36,305 nt of DNA from Gammaproteobacteria bacterium (GCA_024763505.1 JANTFI010000015.1:1-36305); one strand, 5' to 3'; positions 1-9,467 are shown, counted from the stretch's first letter. Program-made: numbers and translations. Notes: a model not told the origin generated them from the sequence alone.

Positions 1-920
1 AGGCGCGCGCTGTCGTAACCCTGACTGGCATACAGTGTTGGCATGCGACCATATTTCTTTTTGAACGCGGCGACGAACTGGCGGTTGGCCGGGTTATCCA
101 AATCCTGATTCCACTGTGACCCGTTTTTTACGCCCACAGCGGCATCACCCACCGCCTTCAGGATGCGCGCATCAAATGAAAAGGCAGGACCGAAAACCGG
201 TATCGTCTTGTTCAAACCGGCCTGCGCATACTGTTTGAGAAAATTGATTCCCATGCCGCCGGGCAGAAAAAAGAAGACGGCATCCGGCTTGGCCGAACGC
301 AGATTGGCCAACTCGGCTGCATAATCGGATTGCCCCAGACGGGTATAGACTTCCCCGGCGATCCGCCCCTTGAAATAGCGCTTGAATCCGGCCAGCGCAT
401 CTTTACCGGCCGGGTAATTCGGCGCCAGAATATAGGCCGACTGATAGCCTTCATCATTGACATATTTTCCCATCACTTCGTGCAGATTGTCATTTTGCCA
501 GGCGGCATTGAAATAATCCTTGTTGCAGCCCTTGCCAGCCAGCGCCGATGGCCCCGCATTCGGGCTGATGTAAAAAACATCATCCTTCACCACTTTCGGC
601 ACGACCGCCATCGCGACGTTGGAAAATACAATTCCGGTCATGATCTTGACCTTGTCGCGCTTGATAAAACGCTCGGCGATCTGGCGCCCCTTGCCCGGCT
701 TGCGACCATCATCTTCCACCATCAATTCGACATCGACGCCGCCGAGCTTGCCGCCGCCTTGCTCAATCGCTAGTTTGAAGCCATCTCGAATATCTTCGCC
801 AAGATAACCGGCCTTGGTGGTCAGAGTGGTAATCATGCCGATCTTGACGGCCGCCAGAGATGGCATGGATAACAGCAAGGTCAATGCGGCAATGCCGCAG
901 CGCAGGGTGGTTGATTTCAT
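1..920 (-). CDS. ABC importer periplasmic substrate-binding protein, branched-chain amino acid (LivJ) type; 3' end outside window
   Basis: The frame is open from ATG at 920 to the window edge (306 codons), so the C-terminus is missing. Residues 1-25 form a signal peptide (MKSTTLRCGIAALTLLLS, ending SLAA). The mature part starts VKIGMITTLTTKAGYLGEDI, the opening strand and glycine-rich loop of Peripla_BP_6 proteins, followed by RDGFKLAIEQGGGKLGGVDV and later ISPNAGPSALAGKGC and LPGGMGINFLKQYAQAGL, all typical of the type I periplasmic-binding fold. Such proteins deliver amino acids, amides, urea or aromatic acids to a LivHMGF-type permease. The permease genes would lie left of the window and the ligand cannot be told. 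An AAGGAG ribosome site sits a few bases before the ATG. The gene is divergent from the thioredoxin-fold gene at 1072. Confidence 0.9.
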   Translation of the reverse strand, partial: MKSTTLRCGIAALTLLLSMPSLAAVKIGMITTLTTKAGYLGEDIRDGFKLAIEQGGGKLGGVDVELMVEDDGRKPGKGRQIAERFIKRDKVKIMTGIVFSNVAMAVVPKVVKDDVFYISPNAGPSALAGKGCNKDYFNAAWQNDNLHEVMGKYVNDEGYQSAYILAPNYPAGKDALAGFKRYFKGRIAGEVYTRLGQSDYAAELANLRSAKPDAVFFFLPGGMGINFLKQYAQAGLNKTIPVFGPAFSFDARILKAVGDAAVGVKNGSQWNQDLDNPANRQFVAAFKKKYGRMPTLYASQGYDSAR

Positions 921-1011
921 AGACGGATTCTCCTTGTTCATTGGTTTGGGTGCAGGCGCATTCTACGATTAAATCCGGGCCGAGTCACTGCCGGGGGACA
1001 ACTGCGATTGA

Positions 1012-1040
1012 TTGACCCGAAAACGGGCAAGGCGTACACT
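1012..1040 (+). promoter_or_regulatory. sigma-70-like promoter for the thioredoxin-fold gene
   Basis: TTGACC (1012-1017), a 17-nt spacer and TACACT (1035-1040) give a good -35/-10 pair. Predicted initiation near 1047 leaves a leader of about 25 nt before the ATG at 1072. It also argues against a start at the in-frame TTG at 1012, which lies inside the -35 box. Confidence 0.6.
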
Positions 1041-1071
1041 TTTCTGCCCTTTTCCAGGCGTGGAAAACTTG

Positions 1072-1578
1072 ATGAACATGCTCAGCCGGTTACATTTTTT
1101 CACCGTACTACTGTGTTTCATGACCTGGCTGCCCGCCCCGGCGCTGGCCGCACCACCGAGAGGCTACGATTTTCTGGCCTTCGACAAGGCCTTGAATAAA
1201 TCCGCTGCCGAGCAAAAACCCATGCTGCTGTATTTTGGTCGTTATGGCTGCACCACCTGCCGCAAGATGCATCAGGAAGTCTTCACCGACCCGGCGTTGC
1301 GCGAGGAACTGTCCAGCGATTTTATCCTCGCCTATGTCGATACCGAGAGTGGTAAACGCATCCGCCTGCCCAACGGTGAAAGAACGACAGAAATGGCCTT
1401 TGCCGCGCGCAACCGCATCCTCGGTACACCGACATTCATCTACTTTTCTACCGAGCAGAAACCCCTGTTCAAACGGGCCGGATTTCAAAGCATCGAGCAA
1501 ATGAAGCGCTATGATGAATATGTCGCCAGCGGGCATTATAAAAACCAGACGCTTAAAGCCTTTCTGGGTCAATCGTGA
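1072..1578 (+). CDS. exported thioredoxin-fold protein with CxxC
   Basis: 168 aa. The ATG at 1072 is chosen over the upstream in-frame TTG (1012) because it begins directly with a signal peptide (MNMLSRLHFFTVLLCFMTWL, ending PALAA) and because the TTG lies in a promoter box. The mature protein carries FGRYGCTTCRKMH with Cys60 and Cys63 as the redox pair, and a TPTFIYFS segment as the cis-proline loop. The layout matches the thioredoxin-like Thioredoxin_2/SoxW class, which reduces or isomerises disulfides in the periplasm. The partner is unknown. The stop overlaps the GTG of the next gene by 4 nt, so the two are very likely translated together, and the propeller protein is a natural candidate client or partner (inference). 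Confidence 0.82.
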   Translation: MNMLSRLHFFTVLLCFMTWLPAPALAAPPRGYDFLAFDKALNKSAAEQKPMLLYFGRYGCTTCRKMHQEVFTDPALREELSSDFILAYVDTESGKRIRLPNGERTTEMAFAARNRILGTPTFIYFSTEQKPLFKRAGFQSIEQMKRYDEYVASGHYKNQTLKAFLGQS

Positions 1579-2774
1579 AAACTCTCACCTGTACGCTGTT
1601 GCTGGGCATGCTGATTCAGCCGGCAGCCGCCGGTTGGAAATTTGACCACAAAACCTCGATCGGCCCGGCGCAAAGACCTGGCGTGTTTCATCATCTCGAA
1701 GGTGCTGGCCGCAAACATATTGCGGTATCGGATGGCACCATTGCCGCCATCTGGGAAGATGACCACAGCAGTGACCCACAGGTCTTTGTGGCCATCAAGA
1801 ATCCGCGGGATCAGCAATTCAGTGCGATGCAGATGGTCAGCAGCGGGGAAGAAGCCTATGAACCTGCCATTACCGCACTGGGCAAGCGGCGTTTTGCACT
1901 GGCCTGGGAGCAGGATGGTGCCGTCTATATGCGCAGCTTCAGCAACGGGCAGGCAGGCAAACCGTTGCTGTTATCCGAACACAGTGCCAGCCATGTCAGC
2001 CTTGCCAGTTCCGGTGAAGACTTCTATGCGGTATGGCGGCAACAACAGCAACGCAACTGGCGCCTGATTGTGGCCCGCTTGAAAATAAATGATACCGGCA
2101 CTCTGTCCCTATTAACCCGGCATCCACTGGAAGACAGGCAATATCAACACCCGGTGCTCTATCCTTCGATCGCAGCCAACTCATCCGGCATCATGCTGGC
2201 GTGGGAAGACCGGGAATCCGGCCATACCCGATTGAAGTACAGTTTTTCGGACGACAAAGCCGGTTCTTTTTCCAGCCCTCAAAACCTCAATGAATTCTTT
2301 TCCAACCGTAACCAGTACGACAAGGGCAGCGGCGTTACCCGGGTTTCTCTGGCCCCTTTTGGCGAAGATGAATTCATTGCCGCCTGGATGGATAAACGAC
2401 GCGGAGGTGTCGGCTATGGCATTTACACGGCGATCGGCAGCGAAGGCAGCTTCGGGCCAAACGAGAAAGCGCATGGCGAAAAAGGCGATCAATTGCCCCA
2501 TTACAACCCTTCCACCGCAGGCAATCGGGCAGGCAAGTTTGCTGTAGCCTGGGACGATTTTCGCATGGGTAACGCCGATGTCTGGATCACCACCTATAAC
2601 GAAGACGATGAATGGAGCGAAGACCAGTCACCGGCTGTGGCATCCGGCAGTGGTGAGCAAGCCTATCCATCCATCGCGCTGGATGAACACAACAACCTGC
2701 ACCTGATCTGGCTGCAACGCTCCAGCCCCGATGCGCCCACCCGGCTGTGGTATAGCAAAGGCCGGTTCGACTGA
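1575..2774 (+). CDS. exported beta-propeller-like protein of unknown function
   Basis: 399 aa. It starts at GTG 1575, overlapping the stop of the thioredoxin-fold gene (GTGA). A signal peptide is clear (MKTLTCTLLLGMLIQPAAAG). The rest is built of repeated blades with a recurring pattern of a small residue, AW, then acidic and glycine: GTIAAIWEDDHSSDPQ, ALAWEQDGAVYMRS, MLAWEDRESGHTRL, IAAWMDKRRGG and VAWDDFRMGNADVW. This resembles BNR/sialidase-type or Asp-box propellers, about six blades, but no catalytic sialidase set is evident. Likely periplasmic or surface-located. No enzyme activity can be assigned. A ligand-binding or scaffolding role is possible, and partnership with the upstream thioredoxin is suggested only by coupling. 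Confidence 0.75.
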   Translation: MKTLTCTLLLGMLIQPAAAGWKFDHKTSIGPAQRPGVFHHLEGAGRKHIAVSDGTIAAIWEDDHSSDPQVFVAIKNPRDQQFSAMQMVSSGEEAYEPAITALGKRRFALAWEQDGAVYMRSFSNGQAGKPLLLSEHSASHVSLASSGEDFYAVWRQQQQRNWRLIVARLKINDTGTLSLLTRHPLEDRQYQHPVLYPSIAANSSGIMLAWEDRESGHTRLKYSFSDDKAGSFSSPQNLNEFFSNRNQYDKGSGVTRVSLAPFGEDEFIAAWMDKRRGGVGYGIYTAIGSEGSFGPNEKAHGEKGDQLPHYNPSTAGNRAGKFAVAWDDFRMGNADVWITTYNEDDEWSEDQSPAVASGSGEQAYPSIALDEHNNLHLIWLQRSSPDAPTRLWYSKGRFD

Positions 2775-2901
2775 AACGAACAGATTATGAGTTCGTATGA
2801 TTCGGTGAATCAGTTGAACGTGCAAGGCCTTGATATTACTTGAGTGCCCGCAAAAAAACTGACACCATCCCGATTGATATTATCCATCTGCCCGCCACAT
2901 C

Positions 2902-4710
2902 GTGAAATCATCCTCCAGCCAAACCGAAAACCGCCAAATCAACTGGAAAACCATCAGCGATCTCGCTCGACAGCATAAAGCCACGCTGATCCAGGCGCAT
3001 GTGATCGCCATCTTCGCCGCGCTGATTCTGGTGCCGGTGCCGATGTTGATGCCGCTACTGGTCGATGAAGTGCTGCTCGACAAGGGTGGTTTTATGGTCG
3101 ATCTGGTCAATTCCATTTTCCCGCTCGGCTGGCAGGGTGCCGCCCTGACCATCTTTGTCGTCATGCTCGCAACCATGCTGCTGCGGCTGACTGGAACATT
3201 GCTTTCCGTCTGGCAAACCCGCGAATTCACACTCATCGCCAAGGACATTACCTACCGGCTGCGCAAGAATCTGCTCGATCGCTTGCAAACCATTTCGATG
3301 AAAGAATACGAAACCCTCGGCAGTGGTGCGGTCGCCTCGCATCTGGTTACCGATATCGACACCATCGACAGTTTCATCGGCACGGCACTGAGCAAGTTTC
3401 TGGTTGCGCTGCTGATCATCATCGGCGTCGCCGCCACGCTATTGTATATCCACTGGCAACTGGCGCTGTTCATCCTGATCATGAATCCGATCGTGATTTA
3501 CTTCACCACGGTGCTGGGCAAAAAGGTCAAGGAATTAAAAAAACGCGAAAACTCCGCAGTGGAAATCTTCCAGCAATCGCTGACCGAAACACTGGATGCG
3601 ATTCAGCAAATCCGCGCCAGCAATCGCGAACAGCATTACCTTAAACGTGTCATCGACAAGGCGCGCGGGGTGCGCAAAAATTCGGCCAGCTTCAGTTGGA
3701 AGAGTGACGCCGCCAATCGGTTATCCTTCTTTATCTTTCTGATGGGCTTCGAGGTTTTTCGCGCGGTCAGCATGCTGATGGTGGCATTTTCCAGTCTCAG
3801 CATCGGGCAAATGTTCGCGGTCTATGCCTACCTCTGGTTCATGATGACGCCGGTGCAGGAAATCCTGTCGATTCAATACAGTTATTTTTCTGCCAACGCC
3901 GCGCTCAATCGGCTCAACCGACTGCTAACACTGAAACAGGAACCGGTTTATCCGGCATTGAAAAACCCTTTCGAAGGACACAGGACCGCGAGCCTGCGCA
4001 TCGAGGATATTCATTTCAGTTACCACGATGAAGAGCCGGTGCTCGATGGCGTGTCGCTGAATATTGCCGCCGGAGAAAAGATCGCACTGGTCGGCGCCAG
4101 CGGCGGTGGAAAGTCGACGCTGATCCAGGTCATCCTCGGGCTTTATCCGCCTTCCTCCGGACAAATCTATTTCAACGATATCCCCATCAGTGAAATCGGC
4201 CTGGCGCGGGTGCGAGAAAATATCGCCACCGTATTGCAACACCCGGCGCTGTTCAATGACAGCATCCGCAATAATCTCGACATGGGTAAACCGCTCGAAG
4301 ACGAGAAATTATGGCAAGCGCTGGAAATCGCTCAACTCAAATCGACCATAGAAAAACTGGAAAACGGGCTGGACACCATCGTCGGACGCAACGGCGTTCG
4401 CTTGTCGGGTGGGCAACGTCAACGACTGGCTATCGCGCGCATGATCCTGAGCGATCCGAAAGTCGTCATGCTCGATGAAGCAACCTCGGCTCTGGATACC
4501 GCAACCGAAGAACGACTGCATCAGGCTCTGGCACAATTTCTCGAAGGCCGCACCACACTGATCGTGGCACATCGTCTGAGCGCGATCAAGCAGGCCGATC
4601 GTGCCTATGTGTTTGATGGTGGAAAAATTATCGATGAAGGCCGACACCAAGAACTGGTCGCCCGTGATGGTCTGTACCAGCAACTCTACGGCAGTCGCCA
4701 GCAAGCCTGA
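2902..4710 (+). CDS. MsbA-like ABC exporter (fused membrane and ATPase domains)
   Basis: 602 aa half-transporter that would act as a homodimer in the inner membrane. Residues about 25-330 are the six-helix exporter domain, with hydrophobic stretches near 30-50, 80-100, 163-200 and 272-325. The ATPase domain follows: Walker A GASGGGKST (398-406), Q-loop around VLQHP, signature LSGGQRQRLA (501-510), Walker B VVMLDE (521-526) and switch histidine in VAHRLS (H557). All catalytic residues are present. The family exports lipids, peptides or drugs; the substrate cannot be read from sequence. The frame starts at GTG 2902 with no ATG before the first helix and no strong ribosome site. The rof-like gene begins 2 nt after its stop, so the two probably form one transcript. 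Confidence 0.88.
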   Translation: MKSSSSQTENRQINWKTISDLARQHKATLIQAHVIAIFAALILVPVPMLMPLLVDEVLLDKGGFMVDLVNSIFPLGWQGAALTIFVVMLATMLLRLTGTLLSVWQTREFTLIAKDITYRLRKNLLDRLQTISMKEYETLGSGAVASHLVTDIDTIDSFIGTALSKFLVALLIIIGVAATLLYIHWQLALFILIMNPIVIYFTTVLGKKVKELKKRENSAVEIFQQSLTETLDAIQQIRASNREQHYLKRVIDKARGVRKNSASFSWKSDAANRLSFFIFLMGFEVFRAVSMLMVAFSSLSIGQMFAVYAYLWFMMTPVQEILSIQYSYFSANAALNRLNRLLTLKQEPVYPALKNPFEGHRTASLRIEDIHFSYHDEEPVLDGVSLNIAAGEKIALVGASGGGKSTLIQVILGLYPPSSGQIYFNDIPISEIGLARVRENIATVLQHPALFNDSIRNNLDMGKPLEDEKLWQALEIAQLKSTIEKLENGLDTIVGRNGVRLSGGQRQRLAIARMILSDPKVVMLDEATSALDTATEERLHQALAQFLEGRTTLIVAHRLSAIKQADRAYVFDGGKIIDEGRHQELVARDGLYQQLYGSRQQA

Positions 4711-4711
4711 T

Positions 4712-4960
4712 ATGGCCCCACCCATCGCTTGCCATCTGCATGACTATATCGAGATTGCCTGCCTGTACGGACTGGAAATCGAGCTGGTATTAAAAGATGG
4801 TAGCCACCTGCGCGGACAAGCGAAAACAACGCTCACGGTACAGAGAAAAGAGTATCTGCTGCTGATTGAGCACGGGAAAGAAACCCCGGTAGCGCTGGAT
4901 CAATTACAGCGCATGAAGGCGCTACTAAAGAATCCGTACTTTAGCGAGATCGTTTTCTGA
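4712..4960 (+). CDS. rof: Rho-binding antiterminator, Rof family
   Basis: 82 aa, ATG at 4712, one nt after the stop of the ABC exporter. The frame is open further upstream, but that part overlaps the exporter. The sequence follows the Rof/YaeO pattern: CHLHDYIEIACLYGLEIELV, then LKDGSHLRGQAKTT, KEYLLLIEHGKETPVAL and a final basic/hydrophobic helix. It corresponds to E. coli Rof, with its conserved DYxxLELAC and LELKDG segments. Rof binds the RNA-binding face of Rho and blocks termination. The last 20 nt overlap tail-to-tail with the aminotransferase gene on the other strand. The family assignment is by remembered pattern; direct Rho binding is inferred. Confidence 0.72.
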   Translation: MAPPIACHLHDYIEIACLYGLEIELVLKDGSHLRGQAKTTLTVQRKEYLLLIEHGKETPVALDQLQRMKALLKNPYFSEIVF

Positions 4961-6080
4961 TTTGATCTACCGCAAATTGCAACTGCTCGCGCGGAGTATA
5001 AAAGTGTGGTGATAGACGAATACCGCCGCGTAGCGCGCAAAGAATCTTCTGCTCGCTCAGCACCAGATACAGCTGTTTGTCTTCGATGCCTTCGAGAGAA
5101 AAGCTGACGATGCCCGACAAGCGCGACTCGGCAGTATCGGTTCGCAACTGCAGGCGATCGATAGCCGAAAGTTTTTCGATCAGAAACCGGGTGTTTTCCA
5201 GAACTCTGGCACCAATATTCTGCATACCGACCTCAAGCAGCAACTCCACGCTGGCGTTGAAGGCATGAATTCCCAGCATATTCGGTGTGCCACACTCGAA
5301 GCGGCGGGCAGTCGGATCGATAGAAAAGGTTTGATCGCTATAATCCTTCAGTCCATCGACCATATGCCAGCCGTATTGCAGTACCTTGAGTTGATCCATC
5401 ACTTCAGCGCGTACATAGAAAAATCCCAGCCCTTCTGCTGACAGCATCCACTTGTGTCCATCGGCGATGGCGAAATCGGCCTGGATCGCCTGTACATCGA
5501 AAGGCAAAGCACCGACCTGTTGAATCGCATCGACGCAAAACAGGATGCCACGTTCTCGGCAGAAGTCTCCGATACGCGCCAAATCCATTCGATAACCGCT
5601 GGCATATTGCACCGCACTGATCGAAATCAGCCGGGTATGCTCATCGCACAATGCCATCAACGCCTGCTCCGGGTCGTCACAAGCTTCCATATCCAGCTTG
5701 CGAAATTCGACACCCTGATCGGCCAGCGAATCCCACACGAAGCGATTGGATGGAAATTCCTGCAAGATACCAACGACATTGTCCCCTTTATTCCAGTTCA
5801 GGCCGTAGGCAACCAGAGACAGTCCTTCAGAGGTATTTTTCACCAATGCAATTTCATCAGCCGATGCGGCATTGATCAATCGTGCCAGATTGGCGTGCAG
5901 GCGGTTTTCCACTTCCATCCATTGTGGATAATTGCGCGACCCATAGTCGACATTCTGCCGCATGAAATCCTGCACGGCATCGCCGGCACATTTGGGCCAG
6001 GGCCCGACAGCGGCATGATTGAGGTGGATCAGGTTTTCAATAACCGGAAATTGATCCTGATACGGCTCGATTTTATTCAT
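4941..6080 (-). CDS. class V PLP-dependent aminotransferase / cysteine desulfurase-like protein
   Basis: 379 aa. ATG at 6080, preceded by a GGAGA ribosome site. Fold-type I PLP enzyme: NHAAVGPWP (21-29) near the N-terminus, KNTSEGLSLVAYGL (81-94) for phosphate/cofactor contacts, FCVDAIQQVGALP with Asp184 pairing with the pyridine nitrogen, and ADGHKWML with Lys210 as the Schiff-base lysine. The family includes selenocysteine lyases, isopenicillin-N-epimerase-like proteins and SufS-like desulfurases. No conserved SufS-type active-site cysteine loop with Suf partners is seen, so the substrate is open. Its stop end overlaps rof by 20 nt. The nhaD gene lies upstream on the same strand, separated by a terminator, so this gene should have its own promoter in 6081-6262. 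Confidence 0.85.
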   Translation of the reverse strand: MNKIEPYQDQFPVIENLIHLNHAAVGPWPKCAGDAVQDFMRQNVDYGSRNYPQWMEVENRLHANLARLINAASADEIALVKNTSEGLSLVAYGLNWNKGDNVVGILQEFPSNRFVWDSLADQGVEFRKLDMEACDDPEQALMALCDEHTRLISISAVQYASGYRMDLARIGDFCRERGILFCVDAIQQVGALPFDVQAIQADFAIADGHKWMLSAEGLGFFYVRAEVMDQLKVLQYGWHMVDGLKDYSDQTFSIDPTARRFECGTPNMLGIHAFNASVELLLEVGMQNIGARVLENTRFLIEKLSAIDRLQLRTDTAESRLSGIVSFSLEGIEDKQLYLVLSEQKILCALRGGIRLSPHFYTPREQLQFAVDQIRKRSR

Positions 6081-6262
6081 CGTTGGTTTCTCCGGGTTAT
6101 TGGTGAATAGCGGTCACTTTACCTGATTTTGCAATCTCGCAGCAATGACAAATCCTGCGCGCAATCGAGGCGGGGTTAAGAAATAAAGATGAAAAGAAAA
6201 ACCAAAATTCTCCTACCCTGTCGAGTAGAGCAACCCACCCGGGAAAGCAGTCAACAAAATGA

Positions 6263-6286
6263 AAACCCGCCTCTAGAGGCGGGTTT
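6263..6286 (-). terminator. intrinsic terminator after nhaD
   Basis: Perfect 24-nt palindrome with arms AAACCCGCCTCT and AGAGGCGGGTTT, followed on the minus strand by TTTTCATTTT. It lies 31 nt past the nhaD stop and before the aminotransferase gene. Confidence 0.75.
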
Positions 6287-6317
6287 AACATTCTACTGAA
6301 CCCGGTTAAGCGAAGGA

Positions 6318-7757
6318 TTAAAAGTGGCTGGCATTGATCAGAAAGTGGACATAGATACTAGCGGCGTAACCCAGCGCAATTACTGGCGTCCATTTGAGAT
6401 GGCCGAAAAAGGTGTAATAGCCGCGCGCCTGCCCCATCAGCGCGACACCGGCCGCCGAACCGATCGATAACAGGCTGCCACCAACACCGGCGGTCAGCGT
6501 CACCAGCAACCACTGCCCATGCGACATTTCCGGATTCATCGTCAACACCGCAAACATCACCGGAATATTATCCACTATGGCAGACAGCACACCGACCAGG
6601 GTATTGGCCCAGGTCGGCCCGAGATCGATATACATCAATTCGGAAATCAGTGACAGATATCCGATCAGGCCGAGGCCACCGACGCAGAGGATGACGCCGT
6701 AAAAGAAAAACAGGGTATCCCATTCCGCACGCTTGACCTTGTTGAAAATATCATAGTCATCGGCGAAAGTCGTATCGCTATGCCCACTGATCGGTGAACT
6801 GGCTTCTACCTGACGCTTTTCTACATGGCCGGTCTTTTTCAGGTAAAAAGCAAAAAACATCAGGTAACTCAACCCCGTCATCATGCCCACGACCGGAGGC
6901 AGGTGGACAAAATTATGGAAGCTGACAGCAGTGATGATGGTCAGCACGAACAGGCCGACAATCACCAGTGCACCTTTTTTCATTTTCACTTCATCATCCT
7001 GCGCCTCGGGCTTGCCTGAATCGACGGCAAACGACATGATCACCGCCGGCACCAGAAAATTAACTACCGACGGGATGAAAAGCGCGAAGAATTCCCAGAA
7101 ATGTACCAGCCCTTTTTGCCACACCATCAGGGTTGTGATGTCGCCAAACGGGCTGAATGCGCCACCGGCATTGGCCGCGATCACGATATTGATACAGGCC
7201 AGCAAGATAAATTTCTTGTTATCACCGCCGACCGACATCACTACGGCGCACATCAGCAAGGCAGTGGTCAGATTGTCGGCGACCGGAGAGATGAAAAAGG
7301 CCAGCAGGCCGGTAATCCAGAACAGTTGACGCAGTGTGAAACCCTTGTTGATAAGCCAGGCCTTGAGTGCGTCAAAGACCAGGCGCTCTTCCATTGCGTT
7401 GATATAAGTCATCGCCACCAGCAAGAACAGAAACAGTTCGGCATATTCGAGAATATTATGTCGAATTGCTTGTTCAGCCGTGTGAATGTCACCGTGCGCG
7501 CTATACACCAACGCGACCATGACCCAGATAATCCCGGCCGCCAGTAGCACCGGTTTGGATTTTCGCAAATGCAGAAACTCTTCTGACATGACGAAAAAAT
7601 AGGCAATCACAAACACCGCTACCGCGGCATAGCCGACCCAGTGCGACGTCAGATCCAGTGTATTTCCTTCACCGGTCGAGGCAAAACCGAGGACTGGAAA
7701 AAACAGCGCCAGCAGCAAGGCCAGGCCTGTTGTCAGGTTTCGAGATAGGTTAGTCAT
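6318..7757 (-). CDS. nhaD: Na+/H+ antiporter, NhaD type
   Basis: 479 aa inner-membrane protein of the ion transporter superfamily. ATG at 7757, with AGGAGA 6 nt before it. It has an N-terminal signal-like segment (LALLLALFFPVLGFAS) and about a dozen hydrophobic helices. Family marks include FVMSEEFLHLRKSKPVLLAA, SPVADNLTTALLMCAVVMSV, ANAGGAFSPFGDITTLMVW and DNIPVMFAVLTMNPEMSHGQ, with the buried polar residues in the two inverted repeats expected of NhaD. NhaD expels Na+ (or Li+) in exchange for protons and supports life in saline or alkaline water. The soluble loop around 320-350 is acidic/polar. Expressed alone: a terminator follows and 136 nt separate it from lipA upstream. Confidence 0.93.
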   Translation of the reverse strand: MTNLSRNLTTGLALLLALFFPVLGFASTGEGNTLDLTSHWVGYAAVAVFVIAYFFVMSEEFLHLRKSKPVLLAAGIIWVMVALVYSAHGDIHTAEQAIRHNILEYAELFLFLLVAMTYINAMEERLVFDALKAWLINKGFTLRQLFWITGLLAFFISPVADNLTTALLMCAVVMSVGGDNKKFILLACINIVIAANAGGAFSPFGDITTLMVWQKGLVHFWEFFALFIPSVVNFLVPAVIMSFAVDSGKPEAQDDEVKMKKGALVIVGLFVLTIITAVSFHNFVHLPPVVGMMTGLSYLMFFAFYLKKTGHVEKRQVEASSPISGHSDTTFADDYDIFNKVKRAEWDTLFFFYGVILCVGGLGLIGYLSLISELMYIDLGPTWANTLVGVLSAIVDNIPVMFAVLTMNPEMSHGQWLLVTLTAGVGGSLLSIGSAAGVALMGQARGYYTFFGHLKWTPVIALGYAASIYVHFLINASHF

Positions 7758-7893
7758 GGTGTCTCCTGATCAGAAGTGAAAGCAATCATCCGATGTGCCG
7801 CCCGGCTTCCGGAATTTACCCACTATATTTATCAGAGATTAGAGATTTTGCTGGCTTTTCTACTGTTTATTTATCCCAGCCCGGCAATCCGGT

Positions 7894-8853
7894 TTACTCC
7901 GGCAATATGCCACTGGCCTGTAAATCGGCATGGTAAGAGGAACGCACCATCGGCCCGCTGGCAACCTGACTGAAGCCCATCTCGTAAGCCAGCTCTTCGA
8001 GTTGCTTGAATTCCTCCGGCGTTACAAAACGCTCAACCGCCAGATGATCGCGACTCGGTTGCAGGTATTGCCCCAGCGTCAGCATATCGACATCGTGATC
8101 CCGCATATCGCGCAGCACCTGCTCGACCTGTTCATGTGTTTCGCCAAGCCCCAGCATGATGCCGGACTTGGTCGGCACCTGCGGTTGCTGCTGCCCGAAC
8201 CGCCGAAGCAAATCCAGTGACCATTGGTAATCCGCACCGGGTCGGATTTTTTTGTACAACGCAGGCACCGACTCGAGATTATGATTGAATACATCCGGCG
8301 GTGATTGCGCCAGAATATCCAGCGCCAGATCCATCCGCCCACGAAAATCCGGAGTCAGAATCTCGATCTGGATTTCAGGATTCAAACGCCGCGTTTCGTT
8401 GATAACATCGACAAAATGCTGGGCCCCGCCATCACGCAAATCGTCGCGGTCCACCGAGGTGATGACCACATATCGCAGCTTCATGTTTCGGATGGTTCTG
8501 GCGACGTTGGCCGGTTCTTCGACATCCAGCGGGTTCGGGCGGCCATGCCCGACATCGCAAAACGGGCAGCGCCGTGTACAAATGTCGCCCATGATCATGA
8601 AGGTCGCTGTGCCGTTGGAAAAACATTCGCCCAGATTCGGGCAGGCCGCTTCTTCGCACACCGTGTACAGATTATTTTCTCGCAGCGTGTTCTTGAGCTT
8701 TTTCACCACTTCACTGGTGGGCGCCTTGGCTCGAATCCACGACGGCTTGCGCTGCACCTTTTCACTCGGCACCACCTTGATCGGAATACGCGCCACTTTG
8801 TCGGCGCCTTTCAGTTTCACGCCCTGTTCGACGCGATGTTTGTTATTGCTCAT
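7894..8853 (-). CDS. lipA: lipoyl synthase
   Basis: 319 aa radical SAM enzyme that inserts two sulfur atoms into the octanoyl chain on E2 and GcvH proteins. The auxiliary cluster ligands are Cys66, Cys71 and Cys77 ([13 protein letters not shown]). The SAM-cluster motif is Cys92, Cys96 and Cys99 ([13 protein letters not shown]). The C-terminal RSSYHAD serine ligand motif is also present. Full length for the family. The ATG overlaps the end of lipB by 11 nt, so the two are translated in tandem, a usual arrangement. Last gene of the run that begins at mrdA. No clear terminator hairpin follows its stop. Confidence 0.97.
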   Translation of the reverse strand: MSNNKHRVEQGVKLKGADKVARIPIKVVPSEKVQRKPSWIRAKAPTSEVVKKLKNTLRENNLYTVCEEAACPNLGECFSNGTATFMIMGDICTRRCPFCDVGHGRPNPLDVEEPANVARTIRNMKLRYVVITSVDRDDLRDGGAQHFVDVINETRRLNPEIQIEILTPDFRGRMDLALDILAQSPPDVFNHNLESVPALYKKIRPGADYQWSLDLLRRFGQQQPQVPTKSGIMLGLGETHEQVEQVLRDMRDHDVDMLTLGQYLQPSRDHLAVERFVTPEEFKQLEELAYEMGFSQVASGPMVRSSYHADLQASGILPE

Positions 8854-9457
8854 ATGCGAAATTTTCCATCAGGTTGGCGCACAATTGTCGGGTGATGGCG
8901 CGGCGATCGAATTGCCCGACATGGTCGGACAGCCGGGTCACCGGCATGCCTGCAAACCCGCAGGGGTTGATATCGGAAAAAGGGGTCAGATCCATATCCA
9001 GGTTCAGGCTCAGGCCATGATAACTGTAGCCCTTGCGAATACGCAAACCGAGTGCAGCAATTTTGGCAGCGCCGATATACACGCCGGGCGCATCGGCTCT
9101 GGCCGCCGATTCAATGTCGTAATCCGCCAGCAAATCGATAATCGATTGTTCGATATCGGTTACAAACGCTCGTACCCCTTTTCCCAGCCGGTTCAGATCC
9201 ACCAGAAAATAAATGACCAGTTGGCCCGGGGCATGATAAGTCACCTGCCCGCCGCGATCGACCTGAATTACCGGGATGTCTCCGGTTGCCAGCAAATGCT
9301 CGCTGCGCCCATTGAGGCCCTGGGTATAAACCGGATGATGCTCCGTCACCCAGAATTCATCGCAGGTATCGGCGCTGCGCTGACGGGTGAATTGCTGCAT
9401 CGATTGCCACACCGGCTGATATTCGGTGCGTCCGAGATGGCTGATGACCGGCAGCAT
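8843..9457 (-). CDS. lipB: lipoyl(octanoyl) transferase
   Basis: Transfers octanoate from acyl carrier protein to lipoyl domains, supplying LipA with its substrate. Motifs: [14 protein letters not shown] (the conserved GG-T-HGPGQ-type loop), the catalytic lysine in [12 protein letters not shown] and the catalytic cysteine in INPCGFAGM. 204 aa from ATG 9457. The in-frame GTG two codons upstream (9463) is possible, but ATG has the better spacing from the GAGCGAG ribosome-site-like stretch. The stop of ybeD lies about 10 nt upstream and the stop of lipB overlaps lipA, so ybeD-lipB-lipA is one transcription unit. Confidence 0.95.
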   Translation of the reverse strand: MLPVISHLGRTEYQPVWQSMQQFTRQRSADTCDEFWVTEHHPVYTQGLNGRSEHLLATGDIPVIQVDRGGQVTYHAPGQLVIYFLVDLNRLGKGVRAFVTDIEQSIIDLLADYDIESAARADAPGVYIGAAKIAALGLRIRKGYSYHGLSLNLDMDLTPFSDINPCGFAGMPVTRLSDHVGQFDRRAITRQLCANLMENFAYEQ

Positions 9458-9467
9458 GCTCACTCGC

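Noticed and set aside
1012..1071. N-terminal extension of the thioredoxin-fold gene from TTG 1012
   Set aside because: TTG lies in a -35 box (TTGACC-N17-TACACT), and the extension would hide a clear signal peptide.
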